64,000 bases of DNA, from NCBI GenBank assembly GCA_014058105.1, contig JACGCM010000155.1:2480001-2544000 (forward strand). Direction: 5' to 3'. This DNA comes from Kingdonia uniflora. Lineage: Eukaryota; Streptophyta; Magnoliopsida; Ranunculales; Circaeasteraceae. The translations under genes were made by a program, and so were the position numbers. This document shows positions 1-9,950 of this stretch, in pieces (positions within the stretch are counted from its first letter, which is position 1; every line of letters starts with the position of its first letter). The notes beneath the pieces were generated by a model, which searched no databases, was not told where the DNA came from, and saw only the letters and a program-made list of their open reading frames with translations.

Positions 1-215
1 GAGTGTTCATTGTAATAAGCTACCAACTTCAATAAGATCATATTCTCTTTCACAAAATCCTCAAGAGAGGTCGTGATTTTTAACCTATTCAAAAGTATTT
101 CATGCTAAATTATGTTGTTGATTATTATTTATCATTCGTGAGCATTCTAAACACATTTAGTGTAAGGCTAAGTCCGAGTCCTGGAATTAGGCATTACAGG
201 TTTAGGTGTTTAAAT
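1..215 (+). repeat. Ty3/gypsy LTR remnant (3' part)
   Basis: This stretch matches the last third of the LTR at 3501-4116. Both carry the 'cttgtaataag' motif, the 'ggtcgt...tttttaacctattca' block, an 'aaacac' block, and the 'gtgtaag' run before 'aggcattaca'. It is cut by the left window edge, and no primer-binding site or gag follows. It is therefore a remnant of the same family as the element at 3501-9085. Confidence 0.6.
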
Positions 216-280
216 TAGAAGCAATACTTATCAATATGAGAAAAGCATTGTGGCAATTAGAAGGCAATTCATGCAAGCTC

Positions 281-775
281 TTGCCGCACAGTCCTGAACT
301 GCGCGGCATTAATTAAAAAAAATTATGTAGCTTAATCTGTTTGGTTCTCCCTCCCCGTGATTCAGAACTGTGCGTGGGGATTGAAAGCTTAGTATGTTGA
401 GACGTGGCTTAATCTGGGATGTAGGTTGTGCCCTGCACTTCAGAACTGCGGTGGTTAATATCCACCTTGATTTTTAGCTAAACTGTTGTGGGGTGGAGGT
501 GGGGTGGATTGAATCCACCTAGCTTTTGGGCGAATTCACCCAACCTACTGTAGCAGATACTCTAAGAGCACCTGCAGTAATCGAAGGGTGGATTAACCCA
601 AATCCACCCCATTTGTAAATTCACCTCAAATCCACCCACAACAGTTCACTTCCCAAATCAAGGTGGATTGAACCCAATGCAGTTCTGAACTGCGCGGAAT
701 AACAAACATACACGATAAGGCCACGTGTCTCCATCTGGAGCATCCAAATCCCACGTGCAATTCAGAACTGCACGG
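281..775. repeat. Palindrome-tipped MITE remnants
   Basis: Near-perfect palindromes built on CGCAGTTC-N-GAACTGCG lie at about 284-308, 356-376, 679-695 and 752-774, with a half site near 436. Inside pairs they are about 70-100 bp apart. The same word starts and ends the hairpin at 3332-3470 and recurs at 21501-21600. The copies also share 'acgtggcttaatct' and 'gtgtctccatctggag'. I read this as one or two short non-autonomous elements, opened by the MITE at 462-666. Confidence 0.55.
462..666. mobile_element. MITE, about 205 bp, terminal inverted repeats
   Basis: The left end begins CCACCTTGATT and the right end is its exact reverse complement, AATCAAGGTGG. The inverted match continues imperfectly inward through an 'actgttgtggg' block on both arms. 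There is no ORF. It sits inside the palindrome-tipped repeat cluster. A related 'ggtggatt'-rich sequence with the same 'gcacctgcagtaatc'/'ctacaggtgctctaa' type core occurs at about 21600-21775. The superfamily is not certain. Confidence 0.6.
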
Positions 776-969
776 GTACTCCCTGCATGAAATACCATCG
801 AATACTCACTTTGTTTCACGCACTCTTCTATATATTCCCCAAACTTAGTTTTTTTCCCAACCCCAACTTCTAACACAAATTTCCCAAACCCCACCTTTTA
901 GTAATTCAATCCCATAAAACTATGATTAACAATGTCAGGACCTAGTCATTCAATTCCCAAAAACTAGAA

Positions 970-2915
970 GAAATGAAAGTGATGTAGTTAAACGAAGAAG
1001 AAAAGAATTGGTTACGCATATTTGACCGTTACACCCCACGCCGGATAATGATCCCAAACCAACCCTCAAGGAGTTGCAACAAATGGATATCCTCCCGAAA
1101 AAATGGGTCCACATTTCTATTGGATCGGAGGAATTGTCGGTAAGTTTTTTAAGTAAAATTTATGTGTTATTAACGTTATTTGTCAAATGTTCGACGAAAT
1201 GCCCGAATGAGAATTTAATATGCTAATGTACTGTTTTTGCATAACAGAGATGAAATCATATGTAGGGGATCTCTCGATAAGATCCTAAAGTAGTACCAAT
1301 AGATTGCCAGGTACCCCACATTGAAGACCTTGGTCGAAAATATGGGTTTAAAAAAAAATTATGATTAAGACGGGAAACTCGGATAACCGCTTAATCCATA
1401 CTCTCGTGGAACGACAGTGGCCTTCCACCCATACTTTTCACTTCCCTTGCGGGGAACTTGGTGTTACGCCATTGAAATTTGTAATGCTATCAGGCAAAAA
1501 AATTTGGCGTGGTTTTAAACTCCCATACGACGATAAGTACTCAAAGTTCGACGAAGCACAGACATTGTTCCCCATAATCACTCAGGCCGACATCAGGTAC
1601 AGCAACATCACACTAGTTTGAAAACCCTTTGAATCCTTGAACCAGCAGTTACAACCAAGACATGAACCTCGTATATGCTCGGGCATTTATTGCATACATG
1701 ATGGGTAATATCTTCTTCTCGAATGCAAATACATCTCTACCGGCCGGTTATCTTGCAGCTTTGACAGACCACCATATTCTAGGTGTATCAGGGTTCAACT
1801 AGGGTACTCCGATCATGGCACATTTGTATTGGAGACTAGATGAAGTCTCAGTTTTGAAGATTGGGAAGGGGAAGAGATCAATCACAGGCTTCTGTACTCT
1901 GTTAGAGTTTTGGTTCTTCAAGTATTATCGCATTGGAATGTACCTTGTCAAGGTGAACAGCTTCAACCATGTTTATCCTCGTATGAGTACGTGGAAAGAT
2001 GAAAGGGCTAGTTCAGGGGCTGAGATCCATCATTCATTTGCTATGATCAGAGAAATAATAGAATGGAAGGACAGAACCAACATTGATTGGCAACCATGAC
2101 TGAGGAGTAGACAATCAATCTGTCCAGAGGTAAGATATGCCACAGAGCTTAGTCATAGAAGGATTCCATTAGATTCAGTCCTATACGGAAACGGTACATA
2201 TTGGTATTTAGGAAACCGGTGTATGCATCAGAACACCGGGGTTGATAGTGTCCCATATGTCCCCCTACAAGATATTATGGAACTCTCGTGGTGCGATCGA
2301 GCGCTTTATTAGGGACTGAGAGATTTGGAGTTCTATGAAGGACACGATTACATCGTTGCTCATGTAGATTACATGACATTTTGGCGAGCCGCTCATCCAA
2401 ATCCCAAGATCAGTTGTAGTTTAGTGAAGAAGGCCGGGAATATTTGGATGGTCGGACGTGATCTAGTGAGGCCCAATGTTGCTCTGCCACCTACTTCGAG
2501 TTTAGCCACGCCTTCTCAGGTGTAAAACTATGGTGTTGAGGCATACGGCGAGGAAGTGGGGGATCTGGGATGGTTCATGAAGATGGGAGGAAGCAGTGGT
2601 TCACGTAGGCGTGTACCGATCTCGGTAATGTAGGTACCACACCCGTATCCACCTAGGTACAGTGTGAATGAGTTGTGGACTCAAAACCAAGGAATGCGGT
2701 ATGCAACTTATGAAGATACGAGGCAATTGTATCAACAAAATGTGGAGTTAGCAGAACAACTGCGCCAGTCACAGAATATTATTAGAACCACAGAAGAGAG
2801 ACTAGTTGAGATGTCTATCAACTATCAGACACAGCCAGATGTACAATGTACTTATGATGAGAGTCTCTGCCGTACCAGACGCAACCACCAGACGAAGAGA
2901 AGCCCTCCCACTTAG
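970..2915 (+). pseudogene. Plant mobile domain (PMD) gene, degenerate
   Basis: Translated blocks match the plant mobile domain (aminotransferase-like, PF10536), a family found in transposon-associated genes and in the MAIN/MAIL proteins. The order is correct. At 1361-1620 there is 'LIHTLVERQWPSTHTFHFPC' followed by 'GELGVTPL'. At 1815-2098 there is an 'ITGF...LLEFWFF' block and 'VYPRMSTWK'. At 2325-2525 there is 'HVDYMTFWRAAHP'. The tail at 2664-2915 is glutamine-rich and coiled-coil-like. Stop codons and frame changes separate the blocks. A GT-AG intron-like gap at about 1140-1248 follows a short 5' block. Product and function are lost. It is probably transposon-borne rather than a host gene. 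Confidence 0.65.
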
Positions 2916-2919
2916 GCTA

Positions 2920-3331
2920 TGTTTTATTATAATTTGCCAGACTATCGATTTTATATTATATTTTGTTTAGACTATCTACCAGTATGTTATGTTTTATTTA
3001 GATTATCTACCAGTATGTTATGCTTTGTTTAGATTATCGAGTTTATGTTGAATTGATTATGCATTATGTTTAAACTTGCGCTTACTTGATATAATACGTT
3101 TTTGCAAGTGTTTGAAAGAAATTCCGTAGCAGAGGACCTAAAAAAATAAATGTTTGAATAAAATACTAGGCTTTTTCAAGTATTTGATGAAATGCCTAAT
3201 CGAAGTCTTTGAAAAATAAAACTAAGTATGAAGAGATGCACACACAATAGAGGGTACATCAGGTGCTTGAGGAAGTGCCTTAAAGAAAAAAAAACTAAGT
3301 ATGGAGAATATAACCAATGGCAAAAGTTACA
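2920..3331. other. AT-rich gap with a 31-bp tandem repeat
   Basis: No gene is seen. At about 2965-3045 a 31-bp unit containing 'ctaccagtatgttatg' repeats twice with a third, partial copy. This lies just past the end of the PMD pseudogene and may be its old 3' untranslated region. Confidence 0.5.
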
Positions 3332-3470
3332 GGCTCTTGCCGCGCAGTTCTGAACTGCGTGGATAGCTTTCTCTAACACGTGGCTTAATCTTGTCCTTTG
3401 ATATGTGACACGTGGCTTAATCTAGTTTGAGAAAGCTTGCTACGAGGTTCTGAACTACGCGGCAAGAGCC
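3332..3470. mobile_element. Foldback MITE, 139 bp
   Basis: The left end GGCTCTTGCCGCGCAGTTC and the right end GGCAAGAGCC form inverted arms of about 42 bp, so nearly the whole sequence can fold into one hairpin. 'TACA' stands on both sides and may be the target duplication. Inside, 'acgtggcttaatct' occurs twice in direct orientation. Each arm holds the CGCAGTTCTGAACTGCG palindrome or a mutated version, so the arms are self-palindromic as well as mutually complementary. Confidence 0.7.
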
Positions 3471-3500
3471 TACAACTTTTTCCTTGTTTTTTTTCCTCTC

Positions 3501-4116
3501 TGTAGGGGCCTACCCCTCGATCTTACCTAAATCGAGTTATCTCCAGTTCGAACTACCTCCATGTTAGACTCACGCATTCTCTACATAAATTCTCTAGCCA
3601 ACATTGCCGCATACTCTACAAACTAATAAAATATGTGGGCCGAGCTCAAACCAAAAGACCTGAACAAGTCAAAGCCACCTGTCCCTCTCGAGCTCAGTAG
3701 TTGCTCAGTCAACCGCCACTAACCACATTGTTTGGAGAACGTGTTCCAGTACGATAAAGAACTGCGAAAAAGGCCTATATAAAGAAAAATTCCTAGAAGA
3801 GACAAATACCAAAAATTATAGGAGAAATCAGCAGGAAAACTATTTTTTCTAGATTCTAAAAAACTCCAAACATCTAATTTCACAAGATCAAGCATTCCTA
3901 AGTTTAAAGATCACTTGTAATAAGATATCAACTTCAAACAATAAACGTCTCTATTACAAAAATCCTCAACCCAAGGTCGTAGTTTTTAACCTATTCATAG
4001 GTTTTCCACACTAAACACTTGTGTCATTTCTTGTTTTCGATTAGATTTTGTCACAGGTACATTGGTGTAAGAGCTAATTCAAGGCCACGTCGACCTCACA
4101 GAAATAGGCCATTATA
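3501..4116 (+). repeat. 5' LTR of the truncated Tat-type element
   Basis: It starts TGTAGGGGCC and ends ATTATA (from TTACA) directly before a degenerate 'tttgcgccatctgtggga' site. A TATA-like 'ctatataaag' lies near 3776. The 3' part resembles window positions 1-215 and the fragment at 59500-59770. The exact 5' limit is inferred, because no second LTR is available for comparison. Confidence 0.6.
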
Positions 4117-4194
4117 TTTTGCGCCATCTGTGGGAAAGAAAAGCCTTTCCAAGATATCCTAAGGTATTTAGTCACCCTACTACAAATTACAATC

Positions 4195-5853
4195 ATGGCC
4201 ACTTTCAGACGACTAGTAACCAAAATCCAGCTCGACCTTTCAATTGACCCGGAACAACTTACCGAGCTACGGGCGAATCTTAACTCAGAGATAGAGAAAC
4301 GTAATGTGCTCGAATGTCAGTTAACTCAAGACCAAGAACTCCAAGAGAAGGAGCTCAACATCGAGCGACAAGGTCGTTTGACAGCGCTCAAACGACACGA
4401 AGACCAAATGACAACAATGCAGGCTGCCTTGCAAGCTCTGCAGAACACTCAGCAGGCTTCTCCAACATGAGATCGAGATTAGGTGCCAGAAGCCTCTTGG
4501 GTCTCTGCACGGGAAATATTGGGACCTGAAGGAGCCACCAGCAAAGTTATCTCTAGAAATATTTGGAATGAACCTCAACCTTCCATTCATTTGGGGGAAG
4601 AGGTTCAGTCTGAGATCAGTCGAGGTTACCGATGTTCCATACATCAAGAAGAAGAATAGAGACCTCAGCCTCGAGTTTCCGCATGAGATCGTTTGAGTGA
4701 AGGTACCGGAACTCATAATATGCAACTACCTCGTCAAGCCACTCAACCAACTCATCACTATGTCACACAAGAACATATGAACCAGCGTATTAAGGAGCTG
4801 ACCGAAGTACAAGTTATAGGCACTACCGATGACCTTACCAAGTTATAAGGAAGTCCAATTGCTAAAGAACTATTCCATATGGATATTCCGAAAGGTTTCC
4901 ATACTTTGAAAATTCGCAAATACAAGGGTACCGATCCGAAGGAGCACATTCAACAATACCGTGATTCATTGAGGTTGTACTCCAATCTCAACCACATTTT
5001 CTGCCATCTATTCGCCAAAAGTCTATAGGAGGAACCACTCCGATGGTTCCACTCTATGTCTGAAGACTCCATATACACGATCAACCGGCTACAGAAACAA
5101 TTTATCACAGCGAATGCTCACAACAGAGACAAAGAAGAAAATTTATATTATCTTATCAGTCTCAAACAGTCGCATGGAAGCTCGAGGCATTTGTAAAGAA
5201 TTTTTTGGAGCTCGCACGTAAAGTGGATAATCTCGATCATATAATAGTTGTTACTGCTTTCACAAATGCGCTCTAACTCGACTGCAAAGCCAAAGAACAC
5301 CTCATCCTCAACAAACCTGCGATCTTGGAGGATATGATCACCAAGGTCAATAGTTACATCGACTTGGAAAGGATGATGTCTAAAAGACATAAATCTACTA
5401 AATTTGTCCAAGCCAAGAAAGGTCCATCTAACGATTGTAACACTGAACAAAAAGAGGACCAGGATGATAAAAAGTGTGCCAAGGGAACGCTGGCAACCCT
5501 CAAAAAGGCGGATCACAAGTCAAACCGGTCCTCCCAAAGATGAATGTTTGAATCTCCACAATTTTTCCAATCCTCACAAAGGATAAGCCCTACCGTCTCT
5601 CCTAACCATTGGAACCAATCGAGAGCCGACCATACTGCATGCATCATAAGGTAAACCATCATTCCACTGACAATTGCTATGCTTTACAAAGGTTGCTCGA
5701 GTACATTTTCAAGGAGGGAAAAATGTTGGAATATATTATCGACCAGGAATCATACAAGGATGACAGCTATAAGAAGCAGCTCAAAGTAATCCAGGTCAAA
5801 AATAAAGCTGAGGAGAAGCATCTTAACCATATGCACCACTACAACATGATCTA
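4195..5853 (+). pseudogene. gag, degenerate
   Basis: Gag forms the virus-like particle of LTR retrotransposons. The start at 4195 gives a charged, coiled-coil-prone N-terminus over the first 91 codons. A capsid-like part is broken over about 4850-5340, and a basic stretch follows at 5325-5580. Near 5609-5850 there is a Cys/His-containing block ('YCMHHKVNHHSTDNC') like the zinc-knuckle equivalent seen in the element at 44238. Several stops and frame changes interrupt it. Confidence 0.65.
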
Positions 5854-5937
5854 GATCAATCAGATCACCAACTCTAATAAATTTAAGTACAGGAGGCTGT
5901 CCAAATGCTGTAATCTCACACCTCAAGAAAAAGAAGA

Positions 5938-7390
5938 TAAACTTCGGCCTGAGTCGAGCGTCGACTCGGGATATCATTCGAAGATTGCGATATTAGCCAT
6001 ATCAAATTTGCATATCATGATGCATTAGTCATAATGCTCAAGACGAAGAAGTTTGTCCTGCACACAATGATGATCGATACTGGCAGTGGTATTAAGATTC
6101 TCTTTCAGAGTACTATCGACCAAATAAGTTTAGCCGATCAAGTCATTTAATGCGACACCGATATCAGTAGATTCAATGATTCTAAAGAAGAGCGCGTAGG
6201 AGAAGATCATCTTACCTATTACTGCAGGGCCAGCCACAATAGACGTTATCTTCTATGTGATCAACACCAAATCTTATTATCTTGGGATTATGGGCCATTG
6301 CTAGATACATATCATGGAATTAATCGCTTCCACCTATCATCAAGTACTCCGCTTCAAGCACAATGATGGTATCTATGAGATCAAGGGTAGTCAAAAGATT
6401 TCTCGAGCTTAGGAAAAAGCCGTATCTACAATTCTAGATACCTCTGACAAATATGTTGCATAGCAATTACAGCAAGCTGATCATCCCAATGATCACCCTT
6501 CCACAGAGGAGCCCACCGAATACATCAACATTGATAGATTTAGCAGAGGTACTTTCATCGGTACTAAGCTAGTTCCGCACAAAAAAGATGCTCTCATTCA
6601 GTTCATATGACTAAATTGAGACATTTTTACGTGGCCTTTCAAAGAGATGCCAGGGGTTGATCTGGCCAAGGTATGTCACAAATTGGCCATCAACATCCAT
6701 GCCATGGCAGTCAAACAGAAATAGTGACGCCTATCACCACAACTTCGAGATGAAGTTAACATGGAGATCGAGAAATTGATCAAAGTGGGATTCATTCGAG
6801 AAGCCAAGTATCTAGATTAGATATCCAACATCGCCGTTGTCCCGAAGAAGAATGAAAAGGTCTACGTTTGTGTAGATTTCACCAATCCCAACAAACATAC
6901 TCCAAAGGGCAGCTTTCCTCTTCCTAATATTCATCAGATCCTTGATTCTACAATAGGTCATGAACTTCTATCTATGATGGACGCTGCTTCAGGATATAAT
7001 CAGATTTCACTTTTAGATGAAGATCATGAAAAGACCACTTTCATCACTGAAAGAGAACTATACTGCTACAAAGTCATGCCCTTCGGACTTAAGAGCACAG
7101 GTACAACTTATCAAGGATTAATGACTATTATGTTCAAAGCACAACTCGAGAAAGTCTTGGAAGTTTACATTGATGATCTCTTGTACAAGAGCGTGTAGTC
7201 CATTAACCATATCTCAGATCTCAACACAATATTTTAAAAAAATTGATCTTATAGGATGCATCTCAATCTTGATAAGTATAAATTTATAGTACATTCAGGT
7301 CAATTTTTAGGCCACCTCATCAGCAAGAAGAAGATTGAGGCCGATCCAGATCAGATTCGGGCTCTCCTCAACATGTCATCTTAAAAAATG
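5938..7390 (+). pseudogene. pol 5' part: protease and reverse transcriptase, degenerate
   Basis: The protease block at about 5990-6420 has 'MMIDTGSG', which keeps the aspartic-protease Asp-Thr-Gly. The reverse transcriptase at about 6720-7380 shows 'MMDAASGYNQISL' (motif A Asp) and 'VYIDDLLYKS' (motif C Asp-Asp), so both catalytic motifs remain readable. Stop codons occur at several points, for example after 'YKSV' at 7198. The copy at 46698-47390 is clearly homologous but has lost one motif C aspartate. Confidence 0.75.
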
Positions 7391-7578
7391 ATGAAAGACG
7401 TTCAAAAAATGGTTGTAAGATTGTCGCTATTAACCGTTTTGTTTCAAAATATTCAGACCGCTGTCATTGGCTATTCCTATTACTCTGCAGTTGCACCAAA
7501 CGAGGAAAATTTCAGCCAAATACAGAGGTTCAATGGACATCAAAATGCGAAGCAGCTTTTCAGGATCTCAAAACCTAT

Positions 7579-9085
7579 TTGGGGAAGTCTCCTATCATGA
7601 GCACCCTAATAGATAATGAGGAACTGATTATCAACCTAACAGTTACAGATACTTCTCTCAACTCAGTTCTCATTCGACTTGAAGGGAAATTTGAGAAAAC
7701 AGTCTACTTCATCAGTAAAACCCTCACTCCAGCGGAAATAAGGTACTCAAAAATTGAGAAACTTTTTCTCACTCTTGTTTATACTTTACAAAAACTCAAG
7801 CACTACTTCCAAGCTCATTCAGTCAAAGTAATGACAAACTACCCACCTCGGGAGGTTCTATCCAAGAAAGAAAAATAAAAAAGAGTGCATCAATGGTCAG
7901 TCAGTTTGGGAGAATATGATATCAAGTTCGAACAACCTCATTCCAAAAAGGGGCAGACCATCGCCGATTTCCTCATAGATTTTCCAGTGGAAGATCCCGA
8001 GTGGGAGGAGCACGATCCTGACCTTTCAGAGGAAACAACAGAAGATCCACCCCCCAAAGCAGTTGACGAGTGAGCTAAATGGGTTATGAGGAAAGGGTGG
8101 ATACTTCTTACATATCGATTAGCAGGACCCGCAGGGTCAGGAATTGGAATCGTATTGATTACCTCTTCCAACGACAAAATTAAGAAATTAATCCGCTCAG
8201 ATTTTAAGGCCTCAAACAATGTTACCAAGTATGAAGCTCTCATTCATGGACTCGATCTCGCTCTCGAGCTCGACGTCCCTAAACTCTTAGTTTACACATA
8301 TTTACTACTCATCGTTCACCATTACTCTGAGCAATACAAGATGAATAGCAAGATGATCGAATACGCAACCCTCGTTGTAGATAGGATAAGAAAGTTCGTG
8401 CAAGCAACTCTTGATTATCTTCCTCGAGAAGAAAATAGACATACCAATTCCTTGGCATATCTTTCTGGGGTCTTAGGTACAAAAGCTCGATATCTCCATA
8501 TCAAAGTGATTTCGGCCCCCAGCATTGATCGTATTTTTGTATGCACAATCAACACTGGGGGCGATAAAGAGGGAGACGACGATTGGCGAAAGCCTTTCTT
8601 AGTTTATCTCGATATCAACAACAAATGCGAAGGACCACTTCCAACAAATTCGAAGGAGCGCCGACAGTTGATAGACAATGCAAAGTACTACACCAATCAA
8701 AATGGTACTTTATACCGCCGTTTAGTTATGGGGCCTTACCTCAAGTGCCTCTCCAAACAAAAAGCAGACGAGATGCTCTACGATTTACATGAAGGGACTT
8801 CAGGCTCCCATGCCGTAGGTCGATCACTAGCAAATAGAGCCATTACACATGGAGCATTCTGGCCTGGCATGCGCAAGCAAGCAGAAGAGTAGTCACGCAA
8901 TTGTGACGCATGTCAGCGACATGGAAAGATGATACAAGCCCATACGCTCGAATTCCATGCAAGCAAGGTATTTTGGCTAATCAAAAAATGGACACTCGAC
9001 CTTGTCGGCAATTTCCTAATTCTTCCGGTAACCGCTACCACCTAGTTGTAGCTACCAATTATTTTACAAAATGGGTTAGTTTTTT
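7579..9085 (+). pseudogene. pol 3' part: two RNase H domains and truncated integrase
   Basis: The first RNase H (7579-7878) has 'TDTSLNSVLIRLEGK' and 'VYFISKTLTPAE'. A short linker (7885-8073) precedes a second, archaeal-type RNase H at about 8125-8470 with 'GIGIVLITSSNDKI' and 'YEALIHGLDLALEL'. Integrase begins near 8640 with the H2C2 zinc-binding region ('YDLHEGTSGSHAVG', 'CDACQRH'). The first catalytic Asp lies in 'TLDLVGNF'. The sequence ends near 9085 at 'YFTKWV', so the other two catalytic residues are missing. Confidence 0.75.
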
Positions 9086-9225
9086 TTAGGTTAGTTTCTT
9101 TGAGGCATTTCCTCAAACACATTCCCTTGCCCTCTATTAAGAGTGTATTTGTTCATACTTAGTCTATTAGTTTATTTATGAGCTCAGAAATATAGGGAAT
9201 TTATTTAAATGCATGAAAACACCAA

Positions 9226-9615
9226 GCTATATTTTAGTAAAAACTTATCTTCTGTGTATCTCAACGGCCAGTTTTTTAGGAAACTTGTTCACCAAGTAGC
9301 TCAATGGCTATATTTTAGTAAAAACTTGTCTTCTGTGTATCTCAACGGTCGGTTTTTTTTGGTAACTTGTTCAATAAGAAGCTCAACGGCTATATTTTTG
9401 TCAAAACTTGTCTTCGGTGTATCTCAACGGCCAGTTTTTTTGGAAACTTGTTCACCAAGTAGTTCAACGGCTATATTTTTGTCAAAACTTGTCTTTTGTG
9501 TAACGGCAATATTTTTTGGGAAACTTCTTCACCAAGTAGCTCAACAGTTATGTTTTAGTCAAAAGTTATCTTTTGCGTAACGGTTATATTTTTTCAACGG
9601 TTATATTTTTTCATC
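9226..9615 (+). repeat. About 80-bp subterminal tandem repeats, left end of Harbinger
   Basis: A unit of about 80 bp runs from 'ctatattttagtaaaaactt' through 'tctcaacggccag' to 'cttgttcaccaagtagctcaa'. It repeats about 4.5 times (starts near 9229, 9309, 9390 and 9470). It is open for 123 codons in one frame only because the unit lacks stops there; the translation is itself repetitive. Inverted relatives lie at 21245-21350. Confidence 0.8.
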
Positions 9616-9697
9616 TATAAATGTCATCCATCTTCTACACTATCTTCCCTTAATCTTCTACACTCTCCCCCTTCCTTAGCTTACAAGCAAAGCCATC

Positions 9698-9950
9698 ATG
9701 TCATCTTCAAGCTCCCAATCTAGTTCTTAAAACCACTCTCAATTCTCCAATACGAACCAACAAGGGAACGTATTTCTGACACAATTCGGCGTATATGATT
9801 TGTCGCAAATGCCTAACCCTTCCCAATATCGTGATCACCCTGTTCGACAACTATTTCTACCATACGACAATCAATTTCTATGACAAACCCAAGGATATTA
9901 CCATCATTACCAAAACCAAGGATATTACCCTTAATTTGATCATCACACAG
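9698..9950 (+). pseudogene. Harbinger ORF2, N-terminal part
   Basis: The ATG at 9698 opens a Ser-rich start ('MSSSSSQSSS') with an early stop, then Asn/Gln-rich low-complexity sequence. This is the usual N-terminal style of Harbinger accessory proteins. Reading ends at 9950, where the solo LTR begins, and resumes at 12854. The accessory protein binds DNA and helps bring the transposase to the element ends (known for the family). Here it is broken by stops and by the insertion. Confidence 0.6.

Larger units (their letters stand above)
3501..9085 (+). mobile_element. Ty3/gypsy (Tat-type) retrotransposon, 3'-truncated
   Basis: The order is LTR, primer-binding-like site, gag, protease, reverse transcriptase, RNase H, a second (archaeal-type) RNase H and integrase, all on the plus strand. 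The second RNase H is characteristic of the Tat lineage. The element stops inside the integrase core near 9085; no 3' LTR is present and the rest of integrase is not found beyond the Harbinger element. Numerous stops and frameshifts show it is old. It is the same lineage as the element at 43373-59166 but has a different LTR. Confidence 0.8.

Noticed and set aside
970..2915. Plant mobile domain gene as a functional host gene
   Set aside because: Several stops and frame slips separate the conserved blocks, and repeats surround it.
4321..4725. 134-codon minus-strand frame
   Set aside because: It is a shadow opposite the gag start of the truncated gypsy element.
9209..9580. 123-codon plus-strand frame
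   Set aside because: It is the translation of an 80-bp tandem repeat; the protein repeats with the DNA and belongs to the Harbinger end.
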